From Aminobacter sp. HY435 (lineage in GTDB: Bacteria; Pseudomonadota; Alphaproteobacteria; Rhizobiales; Rhizobiaceae), in NCBI RefSeq assembly GCF_027568395.1, contig NZ_JANKZL010000016.1, positions 1 to 64,000 on the forward strand: DNA of 64,000 bases, read 5' to 3'. Shown here piece by piece: positions 43,805 to 52,152 of the stretch (positions are counted from its first letter, which is position 1; each line of letters opens with the position of its first letter). Position numbers and translations under genes: made by a program. The notes under the pieces are model-generated. The model worked only from the letters and a program-made list of their open reading frames with translations. It was not told the DNA's origin and did not search any database.

Positions 43805-45388
43805 TCACGCGTTGAGCCAGCACTTGGACAGCGCGTAGCCGCCCATCATCTCCTGATTGCCGTCATCGACCCAGCCACCGACCTTGGCGCTGGTCGCGTC
43901 GATGAAGTCGTTGAACATCGGCGTGATGACGCCGCCTTCGTCGCGCACGATCTGTCCCATGTCGGCATAGATCGCTTTGCGCTTCGCCGGGTCGAGTTCC
44001 GAGCGCGCCTGGAACAGCATCTTGTCGAAGTCTTCGCGGAAGAAGCGCGTGTCATTCCAGTCGGCCTTGGAATAGTAGGCGGTCGAGTACATCTGGTCCT
44101 GGGTCGGACGGCCGCCCCAGTAGGATGCGGAGAACGGCTGCTTGTTCCACACCTCCGACCAGTAGCCGTCGCCCGGCTCGCGCTTGACGTCGAGCGTGAT
44201 GCCGGCCTTGGCGGCGCTCTGCTGGTAGAGCTGTGCGGCGTCGACGGCGCCGGGGAAGGCGACGTCCGAGGTGCGCAGCAAGACAGGGCCGCTGTGGCCG
44301 GATTTCTTGTAGTGGAAAGCGGCCTTGTCGGGGTCGAACTTGCGCTGCTCCATTTCGGTGAACAGCGGATAGGCCTTGTTGATCGGCGTATCATTGCCCA
44401 GCGAGCCGTAGCCCATCAGGATCTTGTCGAGCATCTCTTCGCGGTCGAGCGCGTATTTCAGTGCCAGCCGGAGATCGTTGTTGTCGAACGGCGCGGTGTT
44501 GCAGTGGGCGATGAAGACGTAGTGGCCGCGGCCGGCGACGTTGCGGATGACCACGCCCGGAACCCGCTTTATCAGGTTGACGATCTTGGGCTCGACACGG
44601 TTGATGATGTCGACCTGGCCGCCCTGCAGCGCAGACGTGCGGGCGGTGGCGTCGTTGATGACGATGATCTCGATCTGGTCGGCGAAGCCGCGGTCGTCGC
44701 GCCAGTAGTTGGCGAACTTCTCGCCGCCAAGCCGCACGCCTGCCTCGTTGACCGTCACCTTGTAGGGACCGGTGCCGATGCCGGCGTCGGGTTTGTCCTT
44801 GCCGCCATTGGGCTGGATCATCAGGTGATAGTCGTCGAGCAGGAAGGGCAGGTCGGCGTTGGCTTCCTTGAGCTCGAACACGACGTCCTGGCCATTGGCC
44901 TTGACCGAGGCGATGCCGCCCATCAGTCCGAGCGCGCCGGATTTCGCCTTTTCGTCGGAATGGCGCTCGATTGTAGCCACGACATCGGCAGGGGTCATCT
45001 CCTGGCCGTTGTGGAACTGCACGCCCTTGCGGATCTTGAAGGTCCAGGTCTTGGCGTCGTCGGATGCGCCCCATTCCTCGGCAAGTGCCGGCTTTGGCTC
45101 GCCTTCCGGCGAAATCTGCACCAGCTGCTCGCCCCACTGGCGGCCGAAGAAGTAAGGTACCTGGCTCGACCAGGACGCCGGGTCGAGGCTGTCGGTGGCC
45201 GCACCTCCCTGCATGCCGGCGCGCAAGATGCCTCCCTTGACGGGGCCTTCGGCCTTGGCTGCGCTGGCCAGCAACGAGTTCGCGAATGTTGCCGCGACGC
45301 CCAGGGCCGCGGCGCGGCCCAGGAAATCACGGCGGTTCAATTTGCCCGCAGCGACTCGGCGGCTCATATATTCTAGTTCATTGGACAT
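43805..45388 (-). CDS. ABC transporter substrate-binding protein, family 5 (peptide type), Tat-exported
   Basis: 527 residues; ATG 45388 with AGGAG upstream. The N-terminus carries a twin-arginine motif (LNRRDFLGRAAALG) and a hydrophobic stretch, then ASAAKA, so it is probably exported folded by the Tat system. The solute-binding family 5 core includes GVQFHNGQEMTPADVVATIER, TGPYKV and DLRLALKYALDREEMLDKIL. The family binds di/oligopeptides, nickel chelates, opines or sugars; the neighbouring peptidase-like hydrolase favours a peptide or amide substrate. Confidence 0.92.
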   Translation of the reverse strand: MSNELEYMSRRVAAGKLNRRDFLGRAAALGVAATFANSLLASAAKAEGPVKGGILRAGMQGGAATDSLDPASWSSQVPYFFGRQWGEQLVQISPEGEPKPALAEEWGASDDAKTWTFKIRKGVQFHNGQEMTPADVVATIERHSDEKAKSGALGLMGGIASVKANGQDVVFELKEANADLPFLLDDYHLMIQPNGGKDKPDAGIGTGPYKVTVNEAGVRLGGEKFANYWRDDRGFADQIEIIVINDATARTSALQGGQVDIINRVEPKIVNLIKRVPGVVIRNVAGRGHYVFIAHCNTAPFDNNDLRLALKYALDREEMLDKILMGYGSLGNDTPINKAYPLFTEMEQRKFDPDKAAFHYKKSGHSGPVLLRTSDVAFPGAVDAAQLYQQSAAKAGITLDVKREPGDGYWSEVWNKQPFSASYWGGRPTQDQMYSTAYYSKADWNDTRFFREDFDKMLFQARSELDPAKRKAIYADMGQIVRDEGGVITPMFNDFIDATSAKVGGWVDDGNQEMMGGYALSKCWLNA

Positions 45389-45438
45389 TGGAAAGCTCCT
45401 CACTCTGGCGGTCGTTATTGCTCGACTTCTGGTGGCAA

Positions 45439-45467
45439 TATTGACCGTAACGTAAGGGCATCGGCAA
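45439..45467 (-). promoter_or_regulatory. Candidate promoter for the ABC operon
   Basis: On the minus strand TTGCCG, 17 bases, then TCAATA, about 50 bases before the binding-protein start. It is weak by consensus and was assigned by eye. Confidence 0.25.
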
Positions 45468-45472
45468 GGCCG

Positions 45473-45509
45473 AATGCGACATCGAGTGGCGCAATCGCCA
45501 CGTCGCATT
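45473..45509 (-). promoter_or_regulatory. Two-part inverted repeat between the hydrolase and ABC genes
   Basis: AATGCGAC pairs with GTCGCATT and, inside, GTGGCG with CGCCAC around a CAAT loop; a 5-base bulge lies on one side. It sits in the 141-base gap between two genes of the same strand and has no T-run. It could be an operator near the promoter above or an RNA processing site that separates hydrolase from transporter expression. Confidence 0.45.
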
Positions 45510-45529
45510 TGGACCAAGCCGCTTCCGCC

Positions 45530-47530
45530 TCAGATATGGTCGCGGGCGACGGTCTCGCTGAACTCGCGCTCGAAAACCAAGCTTTCATTCTCATAGGCCT
45601 CGATGCGGCCAGTAAGATGGAAGTTCTCGCCATCGCAGCGCATCGTCGTGAAGGCTTCGGTTCTGACCGACCAGTCGTCGCGTTTCAGCGTCTGGGTCCA
45701 ATGGGTCTCGCCATGGGCCGCCAGAGGGTCGGCGGGATCGATGCTCCAGGCTTCACGGGCGACCTCGCCGACGGCCAGTCCGTGGTCGAGATCGCGGGTT
45801 TCGCCAAAGTCGTCGACGATGCGCAGCGTCACCTTGCCGCCTGTCCGTTCGACCTTGCGGCTGTGGCTGTCCTCGCGCAGCGCTTCGATCTGCCAGGGGG
45901 CGGCGGCTTCCGGTTCCTCGAAATGCCATTCGTCGCCTTCACCCGAAGCACGCACCGGCAGGTCGATGGAGCCATCATGGATTGTCAGCGTCACCTCTTT
46001 GGGCGACGGCCAGACCAGCGGCCAATAGGTCGAGGACACGGCGATGCGCAGCCGGTTGCCCGATGCAACACGGTAGGCGATGTCGTCGAGCTTGAAAGCG
46101 ATCTCCATCGTCTCGCCCGGCACCACATCCTCGGGGAGTTCGTGGCTGTTGCGGTGGCAGAGATTGAGCACGCCATAGGTGATACGCGTCGAGGCACCGT
46201 CCGGCTGGACGTCGCACAGGCGTACCGCGACCATCGCTCGCCTGCGGTCGGCTGACAATTTCAGCCTGATGACCGCGCTGCCGACGATGTCGAGAGGGGC
46301 GTCGAGTACACCACCGTCGAAGCAGGCCGACTTGGCATCATCCGCCCGCTGGTCTCCCGGCAGCTCCGGCCCGAGCCAGATGGCGCAGTATTCGCCGCCA
46401 TCCATGCCGCAGTCCTGCGGCGAGGCAATCGACACGGCTTGCTCAAGCTTGCCGTCGGTGGCCAGCGTGCCGTTCGCGCCGAGCGCCAGGGTTTTGGTGG
46501 CGATGTCGAGCGAGGGCCATTGCTGCTCGGCGATCCAGCGTCCCTGACGCTCAAGGTACCATTCGCGCGGCGGTTCGGAGTCCATGACGTAAAGCCGCAT
46601 CGCCGGATCGTCCTCGACGCCGGTTTCCTTGCCCTTGAGCCAGTGGTCCCACCAGCGCAACGCCTCCTGCAGGAAGCCGATGGCCGGCTTCGGCACGGCG
46701 AAATGCGGGTATTTGTGCACCCACGGACCGGCAATGCCCTTGACCGGCGCGTTGAGGTTGCTGACCAGGCGCGAGACTGTGTTCTTGTAGGAATCGCCCC
46801 AGCCGCCGATAGCGAGGACGGCGGCCTTGATCGCGGAGTAATCCTCGTTGACCGAGCCGCGCTTCCAGTAGGCGTCGCGGCGCTGGTGCCTGAGCCAGAG
46901 GGGCGGCAGGAAGGGTTCGTGGCTGAGCCGGGCGAGCCACATATCGCGCCACTTTTCGCCGACCAGTGCCGGGTCCGGCGGCCGCGATGAGTAGGACAGC
47001 ATGGTGGCGCCCCAGCCCATGTTCTCGTTGAGCAACAGGCCGCCCTTGTAGTGGATGTCGTCAGCATAGCGGTCGTCGGTCGAGCACAGCGTAATGACGG
47101 CCTTCAGCGCCTTGGGCTGCAGGGCTGCGACCTGGAGCCCGTTGAAGCCGCCCCAGGATATGCCCATCATGCCGACCTTGCCGTTGCACCAGGGCTGCGC
47201 CGCCGCCCAGGCGATGACGTCGCAGGCGTCCTGCCACTCCTGGTCGGAGTATTCGTCGTCCATCAGACCTTCAGAATCGCCGTTGCCGCGCATATCGACG
47301 CGAATCGAGGCATAGCCGTGCCCGGCGAAATAAGGATGGGTCAGGCAGTCGCGAGCCGTCGTGCCGTCGCGCTTGCGGTAGGGCAGGTGCTCGAGAATGG
47401 CAGGGACCGGATCCTGGTCGGCATCGGCAGGCATCCATATGCGTGCCGATAGCCGCGTGCCGTCGGGCATGACGATGCCCATGTCGGGAAATTCGACGAT
47501 GTCGCGCGGAAATTCGGTGATGGTTTTCAT
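45530..47530 (-). CDS. CocE/NonD-family hydrolase (X-Pro dipeptidyl-peptidase S15 type)
   Basis: 666 residues from ATG 47530; ATG 47557 adds nine. The N-terminal S15 alpha/beta hydrolase domain has DMRGNGDSEG and the nucleophile elbow GMMGISWGGFNG with the Ser. The C-terminal jelly-roll domain is typical of cocaine esterase and X-Pro peptidases (VRLCDVQPDGASTRITYGVLN; NRLRIAVSSTYWP). It cleaves esters, amides or Xaa-Pro peptides. No signal peptide, so it is cytoplasmic, and it could process compounds imported by the adjacent ABC system. Confidence 0.85.
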   Translation of the reverse strand: MKTITEFPRDIVEFPDMGIVMPDGTRLSARIWMPADADQDPVPAILEHLPYRKRDGTTARDCLTHPYFAGHGYASIRVDMRGNGDSEGLMDDEYSDQEWQDACDVIAWAAAQPWCNGKVGMMGISWGGFNGLQVAALQPKALKAVITLCSTDDRYADDIHYKGGLLLNENMGWGATMLSYSSRPPDPALVGEKWRDMWLARLSHEPFLPPLWLRHQRRDAYWKRGSVNEDYSAIKAAVLAIGGWGDSYKNTVSRLVSNLNAPVKGIAGPWVHKYPHFAVPKPAIGFLQEALRWWDHWLKGKETGVEDDPAMRLYVMDSEPPREWYLERQGRWIAEQQWPSLDIATKTLALGANGTLATDGKLEQAVSIASPQDCGMDGGEYCAIWLGPELPGDQRADDAKSACFDGGVLDAPLDIVGSAVIRLKLSADRRRAMVAVRLCDVQPDGASTRITYGVLNLCHRNSHELPEDVVPGETMEIAFKLDDIAYRVASGNRLRIAVSSTYWPLVWPSPKEVTLTIHDGSIDLPVRASGEGDEWHFEEPEAAAPWQIEALREDSHSRKVERTGGKVTLRIVDDFGETRDLDHGLAVGEVAREAWSIDPADPLAAHGETHWTQTLKRDDWSVRTEAFTTMRCDGENFHLTGRIEAYENESLVFEREFSETVARDHI

Positions 47531-47623
47531 TGATATTCCAGTCTTGTGCTTCGCCATTTGTGCACGCTGGTGCCACTGCTGGCTAGCGTGGAAACGTCAT
47601 CGGCAGGCGCAGGGCACAGCAGA

Positions 47624-47652
47624 TTGAAATGACCTTTTAAAGGTACTAATTA
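47624..47652 (+). promoter_or_regulatory. Promoter of the toxin-antitoxin operon with operator in the spacer
   Basis: TTGAAA, 17 bases, TAATTA. The spacer holds the palindrome ACCTTT-T-AAAGGT (47632-47644). This is the expected layout for autorepression by a Phd/YefM antitoxin or its toxin complex. Confidence 0.5.
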
Positions 47653-47677
47653 TAGCTCTCGAAATGGGGCCACGAAA

Positions 47678-47926
47678 ATGCCGAACACAGTTCTCGCCGA
47701 AGTTACCGCCAGCGTCTCGGAGCTGAAGAAGAACCCGATGGGCACCGTGGCTGCCGGTGAAGGGTTTCCCGTCGCCATTCTCAATCGCAACGAGCCGGCC
47801 TTCTACTGCGTGCCAGCCAAGGCTTTCGAGGCGATGATGGACCGCCTTGAGGATATCGAACTCAACACGATCGCCGATGCTCGCAAGGGCGAGAAGCGCG
47901 TGCGGGTCGATATCGATGCCCTATGA
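47678..47926 (+). CDS. Phd/YefM-family antitoxin
   Basis: 82 residues. The N-terminal DNA-binding and dimer part is AEVTASVSELKKNPMGTVA, followed by PVAILNRNEPAFYCVPAKAFEAMMDRLED, the Phd-like beta-hairpin and helix, and a charged C-terminal tail that would wrap the toxin. It overlaps the toxin gene by 11 bases, a classic type II pair. It is probably autoregulated through the palindrome upstream. Confidence 0.87.
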   Translation: MPNTVLAEVTASVSELKKNPMGTVAAGEGFPVAILNRNEPAFYCVPAKAFEAMMDRLEDIELNTIADARKGEKRVRVDIDAL

Positions 47927-48197
47927 GGTCGAGTTCCTCGAAACCGCACTGAAAGAATGGAAGGCGCTCGACGCAAACACGCGCGAGCAATTCCGCAAGA
48001 AGCTGAAGGAGCGCTGTGACACCCCGCGCGTGCCTTCAGCCAAGCTGCACGGCGCCAAAGACCGCTACAAGATCAAGCTGCGCAGCGCCGGTTTTCGTCT
48101 CGTCTATGAGGTGGAAGACGACAGGCTGGTGGTGCTGGTCATCGCAATAGGCAGGCGTGACCGCCTTGAGGTTTATGCCAAGGCGGCCAGGCGCTGA
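47916..48197 (+). CDS. RelE/ParE-superfamily toxin
   Basis: 93 residues from ATG 47916. The RelE-like fold is seen in EVEFLETALKEWKALDAN, the helix REQFRKKLKERCD, the KLHGAKDRYKIKLRSAGFRLVYEV strands, and the C-terminal LVVLVIAIGRRDRLEVYAKA. The basic strand residues (Lys, Arg, Arg) and the C-terminal Arg/Tyr are those used by ribosome-dependent mRNA interferases. It is convergent with the deaminase gene (seven bases). Confidence 0.9.
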   Translation: MPYEVEFLETALKEWKALDANTREQFRKKLKERCDTPRVPSAKLHGAKDRYKIKLRSAGFRLVYEVEDDRLVVLVIAIGRRDRLEVYAKAARR

Positions 48198-48204
48198 TTT
48201 CGCG

Positions 48205-48798
48205 TCAGTTCAGCGGGATGTCGTTGTCGTTCTTGCTCTCCTGGTAGGTCTCCGACATCTCGTCATAGAGCTTCGAGATCTTTGCGACGCGCTCTTCCAG
48301 CCGCTTGCGGTCGGCCTCGGGCAGTTCGCGCACCAGCTTGCGCAGGGAAAAGCTCTTCCAGTAGGCGTTCTCGGCGTTGTAGCCGCCGGGCTCGAGCGTG
48401 AAGACCTCTTTCAGGATCTTGAGATCATGCGGGATGGCGAAGCTGTCGCGCGAATCCTCGTGGCTGAAGAGATAGTAGAAATTGTCGAAGCCGGCCCAGG
48501 TGATGGCCGACAGGCACAGCGAGCAGGGCTCGTGGGTCGACAGGAAGATAAGGTCCTTGGTGTCGGCGCGGGTTGCCTTGGGCATTTCGTAAAAGCGCTT
48601 CAGGCAGTGCATCTCGCCGTGCCAGAGCGGATTTTCGAGCTCGTTGTTGGTCTCGGCGATGACGAGCGAGCGGTCGTCCTTGGCAAGCAGTGCGGCGCCG
48701 AACAGCTTGTTGCCCTTCTTCACGCCTTCGGCGGTCATGGGCACGATATCGTTTTCGATGACGTCGAAGAGGCGTTCGATGAGCGAGAGTTCGGCCAT
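48205..48798 (-). CDS. Zinc deaminase of the CDA superfamily, uncharacterised, in the purine operon
   Basis: 197 residues. The cytidine/guanine/tRNA deaminase fold is seen in the zinc motif HGEMHC with the catalytic Glu, and STHEPCSLCLSAITWAG with the two zinc cysteines. Unlike TadA or short guanine deaminases it has a long charged C-terminal extension of about 80 residues (EVFTLEPGGYNAENAYWK and a helical KRLEERVAKISKLYDEMSETY). It is the last gene of the unit puuE-uraD, allE, allA, three bases after allA. The substrate is unknown; a purine base or ureide-related compound is suggested by context only. Confidence 0.7.
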   Translation of the reverse strand: MAELSLIERLFDVIENDIVPMTAEGVKKGNKLFGAALLAKDDRSLVIAETNNELENPLWHGEMHCLKRFYEMPKATRADTKDLIFLSTHEPCSLCLSAITWAGFDNFYYLFSHEDSRDSFAIPHDLKILKEVFTLEPGGYNAENAYWKSFSLRKLVRELPEADRKRLEERVAKISKLYDEMSETYQESKNDNDIPLN

Positions 48799-48801
48799 GT
48801 G

Positions 48802-49314
48802 TCAGAAGCCTTCCGGAAGGACGATTTCGTAAGGGTGCGAGAAGTGGAACTCTTCGAGATTGGAGCCATTGCCGCCGCGGTCGACGACGACGAAGTCCTG
48901 GTTCTCGCCGATCGGCGTCAGCACGCCGTGCCAGAGGTTGCGCGGATAATTGACGCCCTGGCCCGGTGCGGTGACGAAAGCATGCGGCACACCCGGGCCG
49001 TCGCCGATGTCATGGCAGACAACGACGAGATAGGGCCGCGGCGACAGCGGAATGAAGGCCTGGCTGCCGAAGGGGTGGCGCTCGACCATCGAGAGCTTCA
49101 ACGGGAACGGGTAGGGCGTTCCCTTGAAGATGTTGATAATGACGTGGCCGTCCGGGCCGGCCGCCTCGGCGCGGGCGAGCGCATGATAGCGCTCGCATTT
49201 GCCTGCGTTGATCGGGTAGTGCGTGTCGCAGTTGGTGTCGATCACCTCGCCGAACTCGGCGAAGTTCTCCCGCGTCAGCGGCTTGGCCACGATCAGCTTC
49301 ATCTCACCCGACAT
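48802..49314 (-). CDS. allA: Ureidoglycolate lyase
   Basis: 170 residues (ATG 49314; ATG 49302 is an alternative). AllA cupin-like family: LTRENFAEFGEVID at the start, ERHPFGSQAFIPLSP, VVVCHDIGDGPGVPHAFV and GVNYPRNLWHGVLTPIGENQDF. It splits ureidoglycolate into glyoxylate and urea. It follows allE by nine bases. Supplies glyoxylate to the glycerate branch represented by the glycerate kinase farther right. Confidence 0.93.
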   Translation of the reverse strand: MSGEMKLIVAKPLTRENFAEFGEVIDTNCDTHYPINAGKCERYHALARAEAAGPDGHVIINIFKGTPYPFPLKLSMVERHPFGSQAFIPLSPRPYLVVVCHDIGDGPGVPHAFVTAPGQGVNYPRNLWHGVLTPIGENQDFVVVDRGGNGSNLEEFHFSHPYEIVLPEGF

Positions 49315-49323
49315 GGCTTGTCC

Positions 49324-50169
49324 TCAGCGGCGGCGCGTGGCGTTGAAGGCGCCGAGCTGCATATGGCGGTTGACGTCCTTGTAGAGCAGGTAGCGGAATT
49401 TGCCGGGGCCACCGGCATAGCAGGCCTGCGGGCAGAAGGCGCGCAGCCACATGAAGTCGCCGGCCTCGACCTCGACCCAGTCGTTGTTCAGCCGGTAGAC
49501 GGCCTTGCCTTCGAGCACATAAAGCCCGTGCTCCATGACGTGGGTTTCGGGGAACGGAATGATGCCGCCCGGTTCGAAGGTCACCACCGTCACATGCATG
49601 TCGTGGCGCAGGTCGTTGGGATCGACAAAGCGGGTCGTCGCCCATCTGCCGTCCGTATCCGGCATTGCGTTCGGCGCGATGTCGTTGTCGTTGAGGAACA
49701 GCGGCTCGGGGGCGTCGAGGCCGTCGACAAATTCGTAGGCCTTGCGGATCCAGTGGAAGCGCGCCGTCTCCGCGCCGGCGTTGCGCATCGTCCAGCCGCC
49801 CGCCGGCGGCAGGTAGGCATAGCCGCCGGGCGTCAGCACATGGCTCTTGCCGGCAATCGTGACGGTTACCTCGCCTTCGACGACGAAGAACACGCCCTCG
49901 GCGCCGGCGTCGGGCTCCGGCCGGTCGCTGCCGCCGCCCGGCTGCACTTCCATGATGTATTGCGAGAAGGTCTCGGCGAAACCCGAGAGCGGTCGCGCGA
50001 TGACCCACAGCCGCGTCTTGTCCCAGTGCGGCAGGAAGCTGGTGACGATGTCCGAAAACTCGCGCTTCGGAATCACCGCGTAGGCTTCGGTGAAGACGGC
50101 ACGGTCGGTGATCAGGTCCGTCTGGGGGGGCAGGCCGCCTTTCGGCGCGTAATAGGAGCGTTTTGCCAT
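49324..50169 (-). CDS. allE: (S)-ureidoglycine aminohydrolase
   Basis: 281 residues from ATG 50169. It is a bicupin: the first cupin has GVFFVVEGEVTVTIAGKSHVL and GGYAYLPPAGGWTM, the second FEPGGIIPFPETHVMEHGLYVLEG with the metal-binding His/Glu set and WVEVEAGDFMWLRAFCPQACYAGG. It releases ammonia from ureidoglycine to give ureidoglycolate, using manganese. It lies four bases after puuE-uraD. The preceding allantoate amidohydrolase (AllC) step is not encoded in the window. Confidence 0.92.
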   Translation of the reverse strand: MAKRSYYAPKGGLPPQTDLITDRAVFTEAYAVIPKREFSDIVTSFLPHWDKTRLWVIARPLSGFAETFSQYIMEVQPGGGSDRPEPDAGAEGVFFVVEGEVTVTIAGKSHVLTPGGYAYLPPAGGWTMRNAGAETARFHWIRKAYEFVDGLDAPEPLFLNDNDIAPNAMPDTDGRWATTRFVDPNDLRHDMHVTVVTFEPGGIIPFPETHVMEHGLYVLEGKAVYRLNNDWVEVEAGDFMWLRAFCPQACYAGGPGKFRYLLYKDVNRHMQLGAFNATRRR

Positions 50170-50173
50170 GGTC

Positions 50174-51607
50174 TTAACTGGGAAGGAGATCGTTGAGGCG
50201 GTACCAGGCGATACGCTCCACCTGCTTGCAGGCGGTTGCGAATTCCTGGTCGCGGGTGTTGGCGATGCGGGTCTCGAATGCCTTGAGAATGCTCGCCTTG
50301 TCATTGTCGCGCACGGCGATGATGAAGGGGAAGCCGAATTTCTCGACATAGGTTGCGTTGAGCTCGGTGAAGCGGGCGCGCTCGGCGTCGGTCAGGGCGT
50401 CGAGGCCGGCCGAGGCCTGTTCCTTGGTCGACTCCTCTGTCAGGCGCCTGGCCTGGGCCAGCTTGCCGGCGAGGTCGGGGTGGGCGGTCAGCACGCCGAG
50501 GCGCTCGGTCTCGCTGGCCGAACGGAAGGCGCGGCAGAGCGCGTTGTGCAGGCCACCCGCGCTGTCATGCGCCGGCCCGAGCTCGAATTCGAAGGCGCGT
50601 TCGGCGATCCACGGCGAATGTTCGAAAATTCCGCCGAAACGCTGCACGAACTCGTCGCGGGGCATGCGTGACGGACGCAGCGCTTGCGGCTGGTAGGGAT
50701 GATTGTCGCGCCAGTGCTGGGCGATGTCCTGGCGGCGGGCCAGCCAGACCTTGTCGTGGCCCTGCACATATTCGATGAAACGGCGAAGTGCTTCGGCGCG
50801 GCCGGGACGGCCGACAAGCCGGCAGTGCAGGCCGATGCTCATCATGCGCGGCCGACCGGCGGCACCTTCGCGGTACAGCGTATCGAAGCTGTCCTTGAGA
50901 TAAGCGTAGAACTGATCGCCCGAGTTGAAGCCCTGCGCGGTCGCAAAACGCATGTCGTTGGCGTCGAGCGTGTAGGGGATCACCAGCTGCGGGCGTATCG
51001 CGTTGCCGTGGCCGTCATGGTCGAGCCAATAGGGCAGCTCGTCGTCATAGATGTCGGAAATCCACTCGAAGCCGCCTTCGGCGGCGGCAAGGCGTACCGA
51101 ATAGACGGACGTGCGGCCGAGATAGAGGCCCTTGGGCCGCTCGCCAACGACTTCTGTGTGCAGGCGGACGGCTTCGACAAGGTCGGCAAGCTCATCCGCT
51201 TCCGCGTGATCGCGGTAATCGATCCATTTCAGGCCGTGCGAGGCGATTTCCCAGTCGGCGTCCTGCATCGCTGCGACATGGTCGGGCGAACGCGCAAGGG
51301 CGGTCGCGACGCCATAGACGGTGACCGGCACATTGGCTTCGGTGAACATGCGGTGCAGCCGCCAGAAGCCGGCGCGGGCGCCGTATTCGTAGATTGATTC
51401 CATGTTCCAGTGGCGCTTGCCCGGCCATGGGGCCGCGCCGACGACCTCGGACAGGAACGCTTCCGAAGCGGCATCGCCGTGCAGGATGTTGTTTTCGCCG
51501 CCCTCTTCGTAGTTGACCACGAACTGGACGCAGACATTGGCCGCACCTGGCCACTGCGGGTTGGGTGGGTTTGCGCCATAGCCGCGCATGTCTCTTACGT
51601 AACGCAT
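50174..51607 (-). CDS. puuE: Allantoinase PuuE fused to OHCU decarboxylase UraD
   Basis: 477 residues from ATG 51607 with GAGG upstream. Residues 1 to about 305 are a polysaccharide-deacetylase-like allantoinase ([56 protein letters not shown]). Residues from about 315 to the end are an OHCU decarboxylase ([49 protein letters not shown]). One chain thus carries the steps before and after (S)-allantoin: decarboxylation of OHCU to allantoin and its hydrolysis to allantoate. It is divergent from uraH. Confidence 0.93.
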   Translation of the reverse strand: MRYVRDMRGYGANPPNPQWPGAANVCVQFVVNYEEGGENNILHGDAASEAFLSEVVGAAPWPGKRHWNMESIYEYGARAGFWRLHRMFTEANVPVTVYGVATALARSPDHVAAMQDADWEIASHGLKWIDYRDHAEADELADLVEAVRLHTEVVGERPKGLYLGRTSVYSVRLAAAEGGFEWISDIYDDELPYWLDHDGHGNAIRPQLVIPYTLDANDMRFATAQGFNSGDQFYAYLKDSFDTLYREGAAGRPRMMSIGLHCRLVGRPGRAEALRRFIEYVQGHDKVWLARRQDIAQHWRDNHPYQPQALRPSRMPRDEFVQRFGGIFEHSPWIAERAFEFELGPAHDSAGGLHNALCRAFRSASETERLGVLTAHPDLAGKLAQARRLTEESTKEQASAGLDALTDAERARFTELNATYVEKFGFPFIIAVRDNDKASILKAFETRIANTRDQEFATACKQVERIAWYRLNDLLPS

Positions 51608-51680
51608 CGTACCTCGAAAACGGTCTTCACTGCCACTTGAGCAGGATAGCGAAAGGTGGGGCAGGCATTCCCTCGAAAAA

Positions 51681-51691
51681 TTTTGAAAGTC
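51681..51691 (+). promoter_or_regulatory. Shared 11-base motif, puuE-uraH intergenic region
   Basis: TTTTGAAAGTC inside an AT-rich patch of the 176-base divergent region. The same 11 bases occur at 58643-58653 before puuD. It may be a regulator site or a -35 like element for the purine genes. Confidence 0.35.
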
Positions 51692-51783
51692 TTTTTGTGG
51701 CGGTCCGCTCGACCGCACCTTATGCAATGGCCTTAAATGGCGCAAAATCCAAGATGACTGCGAATATCGCCAAGGGAGGGCGA

Positions 51784-52149
51784 ATGACAAAGGCCGAAGG
51801 CGGACGCCTCACCACCCATGTCCTCGACACTGCCACCGGCAAGCCTGCCGAAGGGTTGTCGATCTCGCTGTTCCGCATCGAGGGCGATGTACGCACCCTG
51901 CTCAAGAAGGTCGCCACCAACTCCGACGGCCGCTGCGATGCGCCGCTGCTCGCCGGCGACGAGTTCCTGGCCGGAGAATACGAGCTGATCTTCGCCGCCG
52001 GCGATTATCTTCGCGGCCTGGGCACGGATCTGCCGAAGCCGGCATTCCTCGACATCGTGCCGATCCGCTTCGGCATGGCCGAACGCACGCATTATCATGT
52101 GCCGCTGTTGATCTCGCCCTTCGGCTATTCCACCTATAGAGGGAGCTGA
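51784..52149 (+). CDS. uraH: 5-hydroxyisourate hydrolase
   Basis: 121 residues from ATG 51784 with GGGAGGG upstream. It is a transthyretin-like protein: [16 protein letters not shown] at the N-terminus, the central [11 protein letters not shown], and the C-terminal signature [19 protein letters not shown]. It converts 5-hydroxyisourate to OHCU, the step between urate oxidase and UraD. It is the first gene of the unit with xdhABC, three bases before xdhA. Confidence 0.95.
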   Translation: MTKAEGGRLTTHVLDTATGKPAEGLSISLFRIEGDVRTLLKKVATNSDGRCDAPLLAGDEFLAGEYELIFAAGDYLRGLGTDLPKPAFLDIVPIRFGMAERTHYHVPLLISPFGYSTYRGS

Positions 52150-52152
52150 GCC

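Noticed and set aside
41923-45376. Long plus-strand open frames opposite the ABC operon
   Set aside because: The minus strand encodes clear permeases and a binding protein; the plus frames are Asp/His/Arg-rich shadows.
48205-48798. Assignment of the deaminase as tRNA adenosine deaminase TadA
   Set aside because: Zinc motifs are shared, but the long C-terminal extension and purine-operon position do not fit TadA.
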